Assembly (NCBI RefSeq): GCF_000150275.1
Contig: NW_002060948.1
Coordinates: 3,980,759-4,044,758, forward strand
Direction of reading: 5' to 3'
From: Trichoplax adhaerens
Taxonomy: Eukaryota > Placozoa > Uniplacotomia > Trichoplacea > Trichoplacidae
DNA: 64,000 nucleotides
Shown: positions 43,528 through 54,098 of the stretch, in pieces
Position numbering within the stretch: position 1 is the first letter of the stretch
Layout of the letters: each line of letters begins with the position of its first letter
Position numbers and translations under genes: made by a program
The notes under the pieces: model-generated
Told to the model about the DNA's origin: nothing
Databases searched by the model: none
What the model saw: the letters and a program-made list of their open reading frames with translations, nothing else

Positions 43528-45273
43528 CTATACTCCAGTAAATTGATGAGGCTTTATAAGTATTTGACTTGTAGTTGTATTCTTGATCAAAATGTCGTTA
43601 TAATTAATACAGTTAGCTTTATTTAGGCCCCATCTACGTGTTATATCTGGAATTGTTTTCGATTTACGAGTAACCCATTTATCATTATATAGATTAGTGC
43701 ACAGTTTACACATGCCACTTTGCATATTACACGAAGATGAATGATCCTTATAGGTAGCTTTCCACTTAAAGAAGCTGTTATATAGTGCGTCATTAGCTGC
43801 AATCAATTTAATATAATCTGCTAGTTGTAGCAACGTTTTAAAATCTTGGACGTTAATATAGGATCCCGGTGGGGCAATTGTTTCATCTTGAAAGTTAGCT
43901 CCATTCACGACAATCGGTACCAATGCTCTACCCAATGAATGGATAAAAAACTTTTCCGTCACATAATCTCGGCAAATAAAATTTTCGAAACTTAAATAAA
44001 ATTTATATTGACTACTTATCTTGCGCCTACAAGTACCATCTCTAGGGCATGATAAATTTCCACATTTGCCATATATATCAATAGGTAGAAATTTAGCCAA
44101 TTCCTTAACAAATGCTTGACGACCCGGATAACAAGTACTTGCTACCCAAGCAATTAATTTATTTTTACCTTTGGCATAATTATAATTCTCCTTACATTGC
44201 TTACGAAAATCGCCTTTAATAAAATTGCCATAACATACTCGAATATCAGCATCTCGTGCATATGTCATCATAACATTGAATATGTTATTATGGAAAGGGA
44301 AGATACCAGATCGTACAGCAAAACCATGAGTTACGGCAGGATTTTCGTATGAATGGTAAACCCATAATTGTCGAGGCGATACCGAATCTCTATAACGAAA
44401 GGTTTCCGTTTTGTTCATGATAGAATCAGCACCATGAAATAGTAATGCATCGCTGATATTAAGTAGGTCTTTATCTTCAGTTAGATCACATGAAAACTGA
44501 CCACAATTCAAAACTCCAAATTGAAATGGCCAACGAGTATGAAACCAAGTTGTCCATATTAAAATGGTTTTCCGTTGCATCTTTTCCTGATCCTTTGGAA
44601 TTAGACGTTGCTTCCATGCACTCTCTTTGGTAATAGGCTTTTGATGAAACACCTTTTTAGTTGTATCATCTTCACGTTTACGATTACGGTTGTTCGATGA
44701 GGGAATAATGGTCGCTATTTTAGATTTTGAGGAATAAGGTTTGCTTGTTGTAGATTTAGTTAGTTTCTTCGATTGCTTTACTGGAGTACTAGGACTATTT
44801 TGATTTGGCTTTAATAACAATAGTTTGCTCTTGGTTGATTTAAGTTTTACTACCGGACTTGTTGCTAATATCATTTTGGGCGAAGGATTTGTATGTGGAA
44901 TATTTTTTTGTTGAGGCGGAGTCGATGTGATTGGTGGATGTGTCCTTGAAGAAGTCTGTGCAGCCATTTGTTTTGGAGGTAATGTAAGTGTTGTTGGTTT
45001 GCCTGTCCATGGGCCCACGTTAGACGGAGTCGAGATGGTTGGTTTGTGTATCTGTGCAACTATTTGATTATTGGTGTGTTGAAGAATGAATGGCTTATCA
45101 GATGAATCTCTCGGTTGTTTAATCGTTGGAGCTTTGGTATCGCTCGTAGAGTATTTTTTAATATATTCATCGGTCTTTGTTGAATTTGGGATTAAAAATG
45201 TCCATGCCATAGCTATGAAAGTAAGGCCGATTACAATCCTTGTAAGATATCTTAAAAATCTTGCTTGAATCAT
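43528..45273 (-). CDS. alpha-1,3-fucosyltransferase (GT10), long-stem paralogue
   Basis: A single uninterrupted 581-codon exon. It transfers fucose from GDP-fucose to a glycoprotein or glycolipid glycan in the Golgi lumen. The layout is type II membrane: a short basic cytoplasmic tail, a hydrophobic anchor at about residues 10-29 (LTRIVIGLTFIAMAWTFLIP), a very long Ser/Thr/Pro/Lys-rich stem to about 230, and the GT10 domain at about 237-540. Seen in that domain: ILIWTTWF, SPRQLWVYHSYENP, AKGKNKLIAWV, LPIDIYGKCGNLSCPR, and the family motif YKFYLSFENFICRDYVTEKF at about 423-442. A Cys-rich tail (CNMQSGMCKLC) follows. The Cys-rich tail is reminiscent of core-type invertebrate enzymes, but the acceptor cannot be read from sequence. 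It shares these blocks with the gene at 52602-54098, on the same strand. The stem is about 75 residues longer here. Confidence 0.93.
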   Translation of the reverse strand: MIQARFLRYLTRIVIGLTFIAMAWTFLIPNSTKTDEYIKKYSTSDTKAPTIKQPRDSSDKPFILQHTNNQIVAQIHKPTISTPSNVGPWTGKPTTLTLPPKQMAAQTSSRTHPPITSTPPQQKNIPHTNPSPKMILATSPVVKLKSTKSKLLLLKPNQNSPSTPVKQSKKLTKSTTSKPYSSKSKIATIIPSSNNRNRKREDDTTKKVFHQKPITKESAWKQRLIPKDQEKMQRKTILIWTTWFHTRWPFQFGVLNCGQFSCDLTEDKDLLNISDALLFHGADSIMNKTETFRYRDSVSPRQLWVYHSYENPAVTHGFAVRSGIFPFHNNIFNVMMTYARDADIRVCYGNFIKGDFRKQCKENYNYAKGKNKLIAWVASTCYPGRQAFVKELAKFLPIDIYGKCGNLSCPRDGTCRRKISSQYKFYLSFENFICRDYVTEKFFIHSLGRALVPIVVNGANFQDETIAPPGSYINVQDFKTLLQLADYIKLIAANDALYNSFFKWKATYKDHSSSCNMQSGMCKLCTNLYNDKWVTRKSKTIPDITRRWGLNKANCINYNDILIKNTTTSQILIKPHQFTGV

Positions 45274-46809
45274 TTTAATAGCTAGTTCATTTTTTGTTAC
45301 TAGTAATGTGGAGATAAAGTCAAGCTATGCCAAGGCGCAGAAAATTGTATGTAGCTGACGATATGGCCATTTTGTGTAAACATTGCTTACAACATCATAT
45401 CACGATTGATGATGATGATGTTAATGTACGCTCAATTCTCTTGCAATAAATAATTATAATGCATTAGAACGGTCCATCATCATGAAAGGATATTGCTATG
45501 GCGATTCTGTCACGATAAAAATTAGTCCATTGACTACTCCTTGAAAAGAGTCTAGAATGAATAGAAGTGATAGGCAACGGTAGATCAATTTGATACTGTG
45601 GTATAGACCAGGTGGTAATTTGCTTTCTTTTACTTTCACTTGGAGCTGTTGCGCTTTACTAATGGATTAAGATCATAAGGATAAAATGACCAGCGATGAT
45701 GGAATCTGTAGTTTTGGAGGAAGTGAAAGTTTACTAATATAGAATTCAATTGCGTGGAAGGGAAAGCTGCCAGCACGCTGTAACCCACGGACACTCTGTA
45801 TAGTAAGCTATAGTCGATAATGCAATACTTGAGTACCGGTATAGTACATTAGTATGCCAGCCTACTCGTAAGTTCTCAAGTCGATTTTCTACCATCGTCA
45901 GTGCGCAGTCCTGCTTGTATCACGTGATCAGAGGTGCCACATTAAGATGTTGTGGTACGGAATTGTCTAAAATGGATTTACTTAGGTTGTACTCTATACG
46001 TTAGCTCATGGATGCGTATCGTGATAGCAAGTGAGTGAATACTACATTAGACAATTTTCCTGGTATTTTAGCCATTTGCAACCTAAATACTACATTCGTT
46101 TTTCATGAAATGCATTTCAAATTACTTCATTAACGAACCTATTTATTATTATTTTAAAGATTGAATGCGTCAATAGTTGTGAAATTTCTGAAGAATAGTG
46201 TAGCAAACCATGAAAATATGATTATATAAAGCGTAGATATAATTGTATTTGAAATAAAAGCGTAAGGGATGACAGAAGCCACTTTTGCTGATGTTCTACA
46301 GTACTATCGTACCTGAGTACTTTGTACTGTAGTACACAGACTACTTGAAGACGAATGCATGACTTTACAGTATATGATTTTCTATTGTGTCAAGAGTTTT
46401 CGTTCATAGAAAATAAACACAATTTTCAACTACAATATCAAGTACTGTACTGTAGACTGAACACTTCTACAGCCAATAAGGGAACGGCCAAGTTGAACTG
46501 AAGGTGGGTCTAATCGACTAACCAAATGACTGTACTGAGCGCTTGTACTTACTTTACTATGGCAATAACTGCTCCGCTCCTGCCTACACTAGATGTAAAC
46601 AATCCAAATTTAAATCATCTCACGATCGCCTCCACCCCCTTCTACTTTTTACTCTACTGTATATAGGAGAAGATTTCTCAAACGATTACATCATCAATTC
46701 AAATATCGTTATTAGATCGTAGACGAAGACCAACTTAGCCGATGGTAGGCTCAAGATCGCTGTAGCTATTGGACGACGATGATTGGAGAAAGCAATTAGA
46801 GGAATCAAG
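45274..46809. other. divergent upstream region between fucosyltransferase and C7orf25-type genes
   Basis: 1.5 kb shared by two divergently read genes. The stretch 46296-46470 is dense in the words tactgta and tacagta, with ctacagtac and gtactgtag arms able to pair. Around 45920 is a tcacgtga E-box palindrome. No promoter element can be assigned with confidence. Confidence 0.45.
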
Positions 46810-49800
46810 ATGGAAACGAAGGAGGAAATGAACATGGATCAAATGAAGAGTAAAGCTGTTGATCGTGCTGACAATTTACTTTGTCGTGCAAAGGAATTTC
46901 GACATGTTCAAGGAGCTAATAAATTAATTAAGAAAATACTAGCCGAATTGAATTTTTTACAATCGGTAAGTATCAGTTATGAATGATCCGATTGAGAAAT
47001 CGCCGCAATAGAATAGCATCCTATTCAGAATTCAACTTGCATCAGTAGTAATAGCAAACTGCGTATGCATAGTTGAAATGTCCATACTGTAATTATAATG
47101 GATCACACAATAAGCTCCCAATCATCACTTTATTGATATAAAAACTGGAATGTTTTTCAACTTTCAAAAGTAGCAATATCATAACTCTATGTAGATTTGT
47201 GTTAAAGTCACAGTCGATGACGTTATTTTAATTTTCTGCAGTTTGTTCTACGTGTAGTCCATTTTGTTGCATAGGCTACTTATATCTGTATTTTATTTGC
47301 AATATACGTATATTTGAACTTTATTGCTCGTAAATTAATAGCTACGAGTATGTTTAAATTAGTTCTTGACGATGTATTAGCTATCGTCAATCATCAGTAG
47401 ACTATGGTAGGTGTCATTTGCTGAACTTCGCATTGCAATTCTGACTCAAACTCGAGCTTAGAATCTGTATATGCGGGTATGATTGAGCTTTATTAGTATG
47501 CAGATAAATTAGCTATATTCAAACTAGTTGTTTAGGATGTATTTGCTATCGTTAATCATCAGTAGACTATGGTAGGTATCATTTGCTGAACTTTGCATCG
47601 CAATTCTGACTCAAACTCGAGCTTAGAATCTGTATATGCGGGTATTGTTGAGCTTTATTAGCATACAGATAAATTGGCTATATTCAAACCAGTTGTTTAG
47701 AATGTATTTGCTATTGTTAATCATCAGGAGACTATGGTAGGCATCATTTGCTGAACTTTGCATAGCAATTCTGACGCAAATTCAAGCTTAGAATAAAACA
47801 TTAACAGAATATTTTGTCTGTTGTAGACTCAGATAGAAGATTTACAGAAGAAAACCAATAACCTCAAAAGTAATAATTTGAATTATTTTAGTGCTATGGT
47901 CAACACTATCTCTTCATGCCATAATTTGGTTGGCATATTTAAATCCTTTTCCTACTTATCAAGCCAACCCAATCAAAGTAGAAAGATACTCATGGTTGAT
48001 GTTGTTTGCGATGACGGTTTAACTTGGATAAAAGTTATTTCTAGAAATCCATTGGCGTTACATCGATTGTTTCAAGGTTTGAATGTTCAATTGATTGGTT
48101 AAATCCACATCAAAATAAATATACTCCAGTGACCATCATGACAGTTCTTCTTCATGCCGTAAAAATCGCATTGATGAACTGTCATGAATAGTAATGATGT
48201 ACGAAAATACTTTACTCAACTTGACATCATATTTAATACTAGTCAATGTTGTCGCAATATTGAATAATATATGCGTTCATGTATATTGAATATAGGCGAA
48301 GGACGATATGGCGAAAAACATATTATGCACCAAGCTAATGTATGAATATAAGCACTCAACATGAAGAAATGAAATATTACCATATATATGATACAATGCA
48401 GTCGTCTTTACCTAACGTTATAAATTTATCTATATTACTGTCATATAGGAATACCTAATGGCTCATGAACAACATCCATGCAACTTTAGTAAACCTTCTT
48501 TAGTATTTTCTTTTAGTAATGGATTGTCTGAAGCAATTGCAGGTTAGCATTGCCGATAGTTACAATTTTGAATGTTCTCATGTATTATAACCTCATTTGT
48601 AGCTTTCCTTGTTTCTTCTTTTTTAAAGTGGATTATGCATAGAATCATTTCATAATATTCTAATCTTTTGCTGACGAGTATTTTATAATCTCATAGTCAG
48701 ATTACTACACTTACGTTTTTGATAGAATAACGACACACTTTCTTTAAATTTAACTTTTAAAAGATGAACTAAAAGCTGCCGAAATTAAAGTTATTGGACA
48801 AATAATTCCAAACGATTACTTTGATCATGACGGCCTTTCTGATTACAAAGAATTGCCCTTGCTCAATGATATTAAATGCGATATCCCTGCTCCTAATATG
48901 CCAGCATGCACTAAGGCATTTTTCGATATTACTACTCTCTTCGCTTATGTAGCTGAAGTTACTAATGGCGATTGCCATCGCGAGTTTAAGGTAGGAAATT
49001 GATAAAGTAAGTGCTGTACATGTTATGATTATAAAGTCAGTAGAAAACATTTTGCGATATCAAATTAATGTAGTCAATGTCGGAGGTGAGTAACTTATCC
49101 CTTAATATGGAATTTGCAACAATTTTTGCAGCGGAGGATTAGGTTGTTACGTACATATGCGTAAAGTAACGATGCTACCGATGTAGCTATATCTCCAGCT
49201 AGGTAAAATTGATCGATTTGTATCATCAATAGGATCCGATATTGCAAGCACAAGCCATTGATGAGAAGGAATGTCCAGTTTTACCACAAATCAACGAATA
49301 TATTGAAGGTGGGATACTACTTCGTAGAGTTTTTCTATTACATATCAATCTTTCATGGCAAATGGGCAGCAGACGTGTATACCGTGCATGGACTACTAGA
49401 AAAATACGTATGACATTTTTCTAGTCTTCCATGATGCCAGAGATCTATTTCAGAGTATTTTAGTATTAGTAAAGTGAATTTATTTATTGTTTGGCATTTA
49501 GATACAGTATAAATAATAAGCTTTATAATATAATTATCAATTATATAGCCTAATATTGCATCAACAATTATTTAAAATTATATAATATATTGTATGTGAT
49601 GAAATAATTGACGTTTCAGTATAATTGAACTAATTCCTTAAAGGTAAAGAACTTTATACTTGCAAAGCAGCAGTAGAAGATTTTCGTTCCATACTTATGA
49701 CTGTCGGTAGTATTAGAGAGCGTGAAAGGAGCAAGTACGGCATTTATTTTTCTTCTAACAATCAAGATATTCTCTCCATTAAATATAATCGTTTCATTTT

Positions 49801-50245
49801 CACCTAATTTTAGAGATTTATTAGAAAAGCTTACTGTAGTAGATGATGACCCTAGTGCAAGGGTTTTACAGCTAAAGACTAGCTCAAAAGTTAAATTACG
49901 ATCAATTGTGAGTATAATTTTGTATTGCACATTTTAAAACTGTAAATGTTGCTTATAAAATGAGTTGTTTGCGATTAATATGTAGATTGTATTCGGAACT
50001 AGCGATAAACTCAAAGCAACAATAATTACGGCAAATGTGGCTTTTCTTCGATCAGCTGCAAATCAGGTAATAATGGATAAATAAGAAATCCTTGATATAC
50101 CGTAGGGAAAGCACTTTCGTCACTTTGCTATCCAATTAAACAGGGCGTAGAATTTTCCGCATTTGTTCATCAATCACGATTTTTAACTGGTATTCGGCAA
50201 TCGCTGCCAGATGAAGAATACGCTAACTTGATTCATTCCAAGTAG
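46810..50245 (+). CDS. C7orf25: UPF0415 family protein, C7orf25 homologue (DUF1308)
   Basis: Ten exons: 46810-46965, 47827-48076, 48296-48339, 48449-48542, 48764-48990, 49233-49308, 49644-49734, 49814-49907, 49986-50066, 50144-50245. Phases agree and give 404 residues (human C7orf25 has about 421). The role of the family is not established in anything I can cite. Matches to the human protein run throughout: LIKKILAELNFLQS, ILMVDVVCDDGLTWIKVI, GEGRYGEKHIMHQA, an ITTLFAYVAEVTNG-like centre, KELYTCKAAVEDFRSIL, REREKS-like basic run, RVLQLKTSSKVKLRSIIVFG, and GVEFSAFVHQSRFLTG near the end. The in-frame codons left of 46810 include only a TTG start, so the first ATG was chosen. Exon 2 could instead start at 47833, which drops two residues. 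The intron at 46966-47826 contains a 168-base tandem repeat. AATAAA lies 85 bases past the stop. Confidence 0.92.
47340..47810. repeat. tandem repeat, period about 168 bases, three copies
   Basis: The phrases gctatcgtcaatcatcagta, then gactatggtaggtgtcattt, then caattctgactcaaactcga recur three times with high identity, near 47354, 47522 and 47690, the last copy being truncated. The array lies in intron 1 of the C7orf25-type gene. Confidence 0.85.
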
Positions 50246-52601
50246 AAGCAGTTATTGATATCGAATGATTAGAATTTTGTTGGCTATCAAATTTTCCAGT
50301 AGTGCTTGGATAACTTTTAATTCATACATAATAAATGGGATGTCTGGTAGTGGACATGCAATGTTTCTAAAAGTAAGTTCTCTGATAACTTTTAAATTTA
50401 TCAGTTTATTGATTTAGAATGGATTACACGCATGTAACGGCACTACGTTGCCTAAATTATAGAGTTTAAGAAAGTATTGTTGCTGACAGTGTTTCAGTAT
50501 TATAGTATAAAGCTGTTTTGTAGATTATAGTACAGCGTGTCTACTGGTTGTGAGCCTTTTAGAAGGGTAGTTCTTAGGCATTATAGTAGCAGTACTATCT
50601 TCTTACTCGATCTTTCGACAGATTAGGGTAGTAATCTGTAGAAGTAGCTCAAAGTAAGCGCTTTACGTTTGACTAGTAAACTTGTCAGGAAGTAGTCCAT
50701 GACAATTCATATCAACTAAATGTGTATTATATTATCGATTAAAAAATTTTAGAGCCTGGTATGAACGTTGCTGTTAATGTTCTGTATTAATCTATACGGT
50801 CGTTAATTGAAAGTTTACACATCAATGTGCGATAGTATGTAACTTTAATAAGCCTTAACTCCATACACTATGGTAATCTCTTATTCATAGCTGATACTGT
50901 ATGATATCATTCAATAAATCGAAATCATTTTCTGTACTACAAGATTGTTTGAAAACTTAATTCAGCTATAGTCATTATGGAGCGATATACTTGATGCTAT
51001 GAAGTTATTTTCGAAGTAAGTTCTTTTCAAGTTAAATACCTAACTTGTAACCACACCAATTCCTGTCATTTTCTGCTATGAAAAACGGGTGAAGTTTGTC
51101 TTAGCATGGTTCTTGTCCCGCACTAATTATATTGGACTATCAGTATATATAAGATGATCATGATATTTGTATCTATCACAAAAAATCTATAATGTAATTA
51201 TAATCTAGTAGAATGTCATTTAAGAATTAATAACAACTTTTACTATGCATTATTATCATATCCATATCTGCATCATACGGTGCATTTAATACGTGAGTAC
51301 ATAGAGCATATGGAGTCAAAGGAATTAATTGATAGTAACTTTTATTTAACTTGGGCTATTTTAAAGACCCGTTTAGAGTTACCGTTGTTATCACTATTGA
51401 AGTACAGATAGATAAATGTGTTCTATCCAAATGGTAAAGATTTTCTGCTGGCCTGTATAGTTGTAATTATTGAGTAGTTTTGCATATTACGACATCATTT
51501 AGCATTCCATACTGAGCTAAATTTACTGTTAGTTATCTTTACAAATATACTCGTAACTAGCGCATTTTTAATTCCTACCGTTGATATCACGTTTATGCAT
51601 GATATATAAAAATAATCAATTTTTCAATTATTATATATCTTTTATACTGTGTATATATTTAAGTACAGAATTCCAGACGAAAAATGTGTCTTGTATAATT
51701 TAATTCATACTTATACTGTATCTATGCTCTTACTTACAGTATACATAAAAAAATTATCACATGTCTATGTGGATACTTTCCATTTAAGTGTGGCATTTTC
51801 ATTGCATAAGAGAAAGTACTCTTTTGCTTCACGGTGTTGATGTAATTTATACTGCAGTATTAAAGAGATCAGATCATTTATAATGTCTACTTTACTGACT
51901 GATTTGCTTGCTTAACTATTCATAGGAATTTATTTAAAGATTAGTTTACGCGATAACGGACACGTTTACAATGTGAACAAGTGTATTCATTGGTTATTTA
52001 ACATCTACTTAAATATAAATTGATGATTAACTCATGATAAAGGTTACCGGTCATGAAGCTAAGAAAGACTTACAATAAGAATATCGTTTTGGATAATATC
52101 CCAACATTGTATTACTCGTATACCATAATCAGGTCGTCATTGTTGAATTATGAAAAACATTAACAATCGTATAATTAGCACATCCCAAATTTATCTAGTT
52201 ATGAACTAAATCTTATTTTCTGTTTCAAAATTTATATAAAACTATAACGTGTAAACATCTTGGAAAAAATTACGGGAAGTTTTTATATGAAATTAATGTA
52301 AGTTGGTCGATTATTTAAACTAGCACCATCATTATAGCGATCGTTATTAATCGCTCATTAGGCATGTTCGTATCTCTATGATTAATCTTATTACGCAACA
52401 TACGAACCTTACTGCTATTGCTTACAGTCTAAAAACATACTGTAAGTATAAGTACAGTAATCTGGGTTAAGCAGTTTATAGTTATTACCGATATGACAGA
52501 CATTAAGTCAATGGATGTTGCATTATGCAAATTTGATCTGCAGTCACATTCTAGATATCGCAGCCATACCTTGCCATAATAATAATCGATACATAAAAGC
52601 A
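50246..52601. other. no recognised gene between convergent genes
   Basis: 2.4 kb of AT-rich sequence holding the 3' ends of the C7orf25-type gene and the right fucosyltransferase. The ORF at 51649-51840 has no recognised motif. No repeat field was seen. Confidence 0.5.
50330..50335 (+). terminator. polyadenylation signal of the C7orf25-type gene
   Basis: AATAAA in acataataaatggg, 85 bases after the stop codon; a typical distance for this hexamer. Confidence 0.6.
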
Positions 52602-54098
52602 TCAATAATACGGATGTGGCATTATGTTAACTTGACCTGTAGTCACATTCTTGATAAAGACATCGCCGTAATCGATACAGTTATCCTTATTTAGACCCCA
52701 TCTATGCATGAAATCTGGAATGGTTCTTGATTTTTGAGTAACCCATGTATCATTATGAAGATTAGCGCACAGAGTACACATACCACTACCCATATCACAC
52801 GATCTTCCTTGGTCCTTATAGCTAGCTTTCCAGTGGAAATAACTATTATATAATGTATCGTTCGACCCAACCAATTGGATATAATCTGCCAAATCTTCTA
52901 CAGTTTTAAAGTCGAAAACGTTAATATAGGAATTCGGCGGAGCAACAGTTTCATCTTGTAAATTGGCTCCACTCACTACAATGGGTACTAATCTTCTACC
53001 TAAGGAATTCTTATAATATTTTTCGGTGATATAATCTCGACAAACAAAATTTTCAAAACTTAAGTAAAATTTATATTGGCTACTTAATTTTTCCCAACAA
53101 CTGTCATTTCTAGGACAGGATAAATTTCCGCATTTACCATAAATATCGATCGGTAAATACTGAGCTAACTGTTGGACAAATGTTAGACGACCAGTATAGC
53201 AACCACTTGATACCCAGGCGATCAATTTATTCTTACCCTTGGCATAATTATGTGTTTTTATAAATGGATTACGGTTTTGACTTTTACCGTAGCCACCATA
53301 GCATGTTGGAATGTCGGAATCTTTTGTATATGTCATTATAATATTGAAGATATTGTTGTGAAAGGGGTAGATACCAGATTGGATATTAACACCATGAGTG
53401 ACTACAGGATTTTCGTATGAATGGTAAACCCATAGTTGTCTTGGTGATACTGCATCTCGCTTAGGAAACATGTTTTTATTTTTCATACTGGCTTCAGCAC
53501 CGTGAAATAGTAATGCATCGCTGGATTTTAGGCGATTTTTATCTAAAGTTACCTCACATGTAAATGAACCACAATGGAAGATTCCATTATTATACGGCCA
53601 CTTCAAACCAAACCAAGTAGTCCATGCTAGCATTACTTTACGATTGAGCGGTTTGGTAGCTGCTGGCGACGTTGGACGCTGACTTACAGTGATACTCTCG
53701 GTTTTAAGCATTGGATTGGGATTTATTTTAGTTTCATCATATCGTTGTTTAGAATGGTTGTCTTTATCGTTGCCGTTCTTAACTCTGGATTTGTGATCCT
53801 GACTTGCTGTCGATTTGGATTGTACTGATCGACTGTTGGATGTATTTTGATATTTCAGTGTGATAGGCGGCGTTGCACTGGATAGCATCGTTGATGTTCC
53901 ATATGGCAACGTAAATAAACTATTGCGATGAGTTGGATTTTGTTGTGATCCAATTGCTAATCTTGATTTTGGTAACGCTAGATAATATTCATTCCTGATA
54001 TGTCTGCAGATGATAAAGTAAGAGCTGAAAAATATCAAGCAGATTAAAAATAGGATTTTTCGTCTATATGGTACGGTTAAAAATAATGATCTGGCCAT
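52602..54098 (-). CDS. alpha-1,3-fucosyltransferase (GT10), short-stem paralogue
   Basis: A single uninterrupted 498-codon exon, paralogous to the gene at 43528-45273. Type II layout: basic tail, anchor at about residues 14-31 (KILFLICLIFFSSYFII), a Ser/Thr/Asn-rich stem to about 150, and the GT10 domain from about 154. It keeps VMLAWTTWF, SPRQLWVYHSYENP, AKGKNKLIAWV, LPIDIYGKCGNLSCPR, the family motif YKFYLSFENFVCRDYITEKY, and the Cys-rich CDMGSGMCTLC tail. All blocks expected for GDP-fucose binding are intact, so it looks active. The two enzymes differ most in the stem, which affects Golgi placement and release rather than chemistry. The acceptor glycan is unknown. The start ATG gives the shortest cytoplasmic tail consistent with a membrane anchor. 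Confidence 0.93.
   Translation of the reverse strand: MARSLFLTVPYRRKILFLICLIFFSSYFIICRHIRNEYYLALPKSRLAIGSQQNPTHRNSLFTLPYGTSTMLSSATPPITLKYQNTSNSRSVQSKSTASQDHKSRVKNGNDKDNHSKQRYDETKINPNPMLKTESITVSQRPTSPAATKPLNRKVMLAWTTWFGLKWPYNNGIFHCGSFTCEVTLDKNRLKSSDALLFHGAEASMKNKNMFPKRDAVSPRQLWVYHSYENPVVTHGVNIQSGIYPFHNNIFNIIMTYTKDSDIPTCYGGYGKSQNRNPFIKTHNYAKGKNKLIAWVSSGCYTGRLTFVQQLAQYLPIDIYGKCGNLSCPRNDSCWEKLSSQYKFYLSFENFVCRDYITEKYYKNSLGRRLVPIVVSGANLQDETVAPPNSYINVFDFKTVEDLADYIQLVGSNDTLYNSYFHWKASYKDQGRSCDMGSGMCTLCANLHNDTWVTQKSRTIPDFMHRWGLNKDNCIDYGDVFIKNVTTGQVNIMPHPYY

Noticed and set aside
48769-49050. Antisense 93-codon ORF
   Set aside because: It is the opposite strand of the large exon 48764-48990 of the C7orf25-type gene.
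49616-49930. Antisense 104-codon ORF
   Set aside because: It is the opposite strand of two well-supported exons of the C7orf25-type gene.
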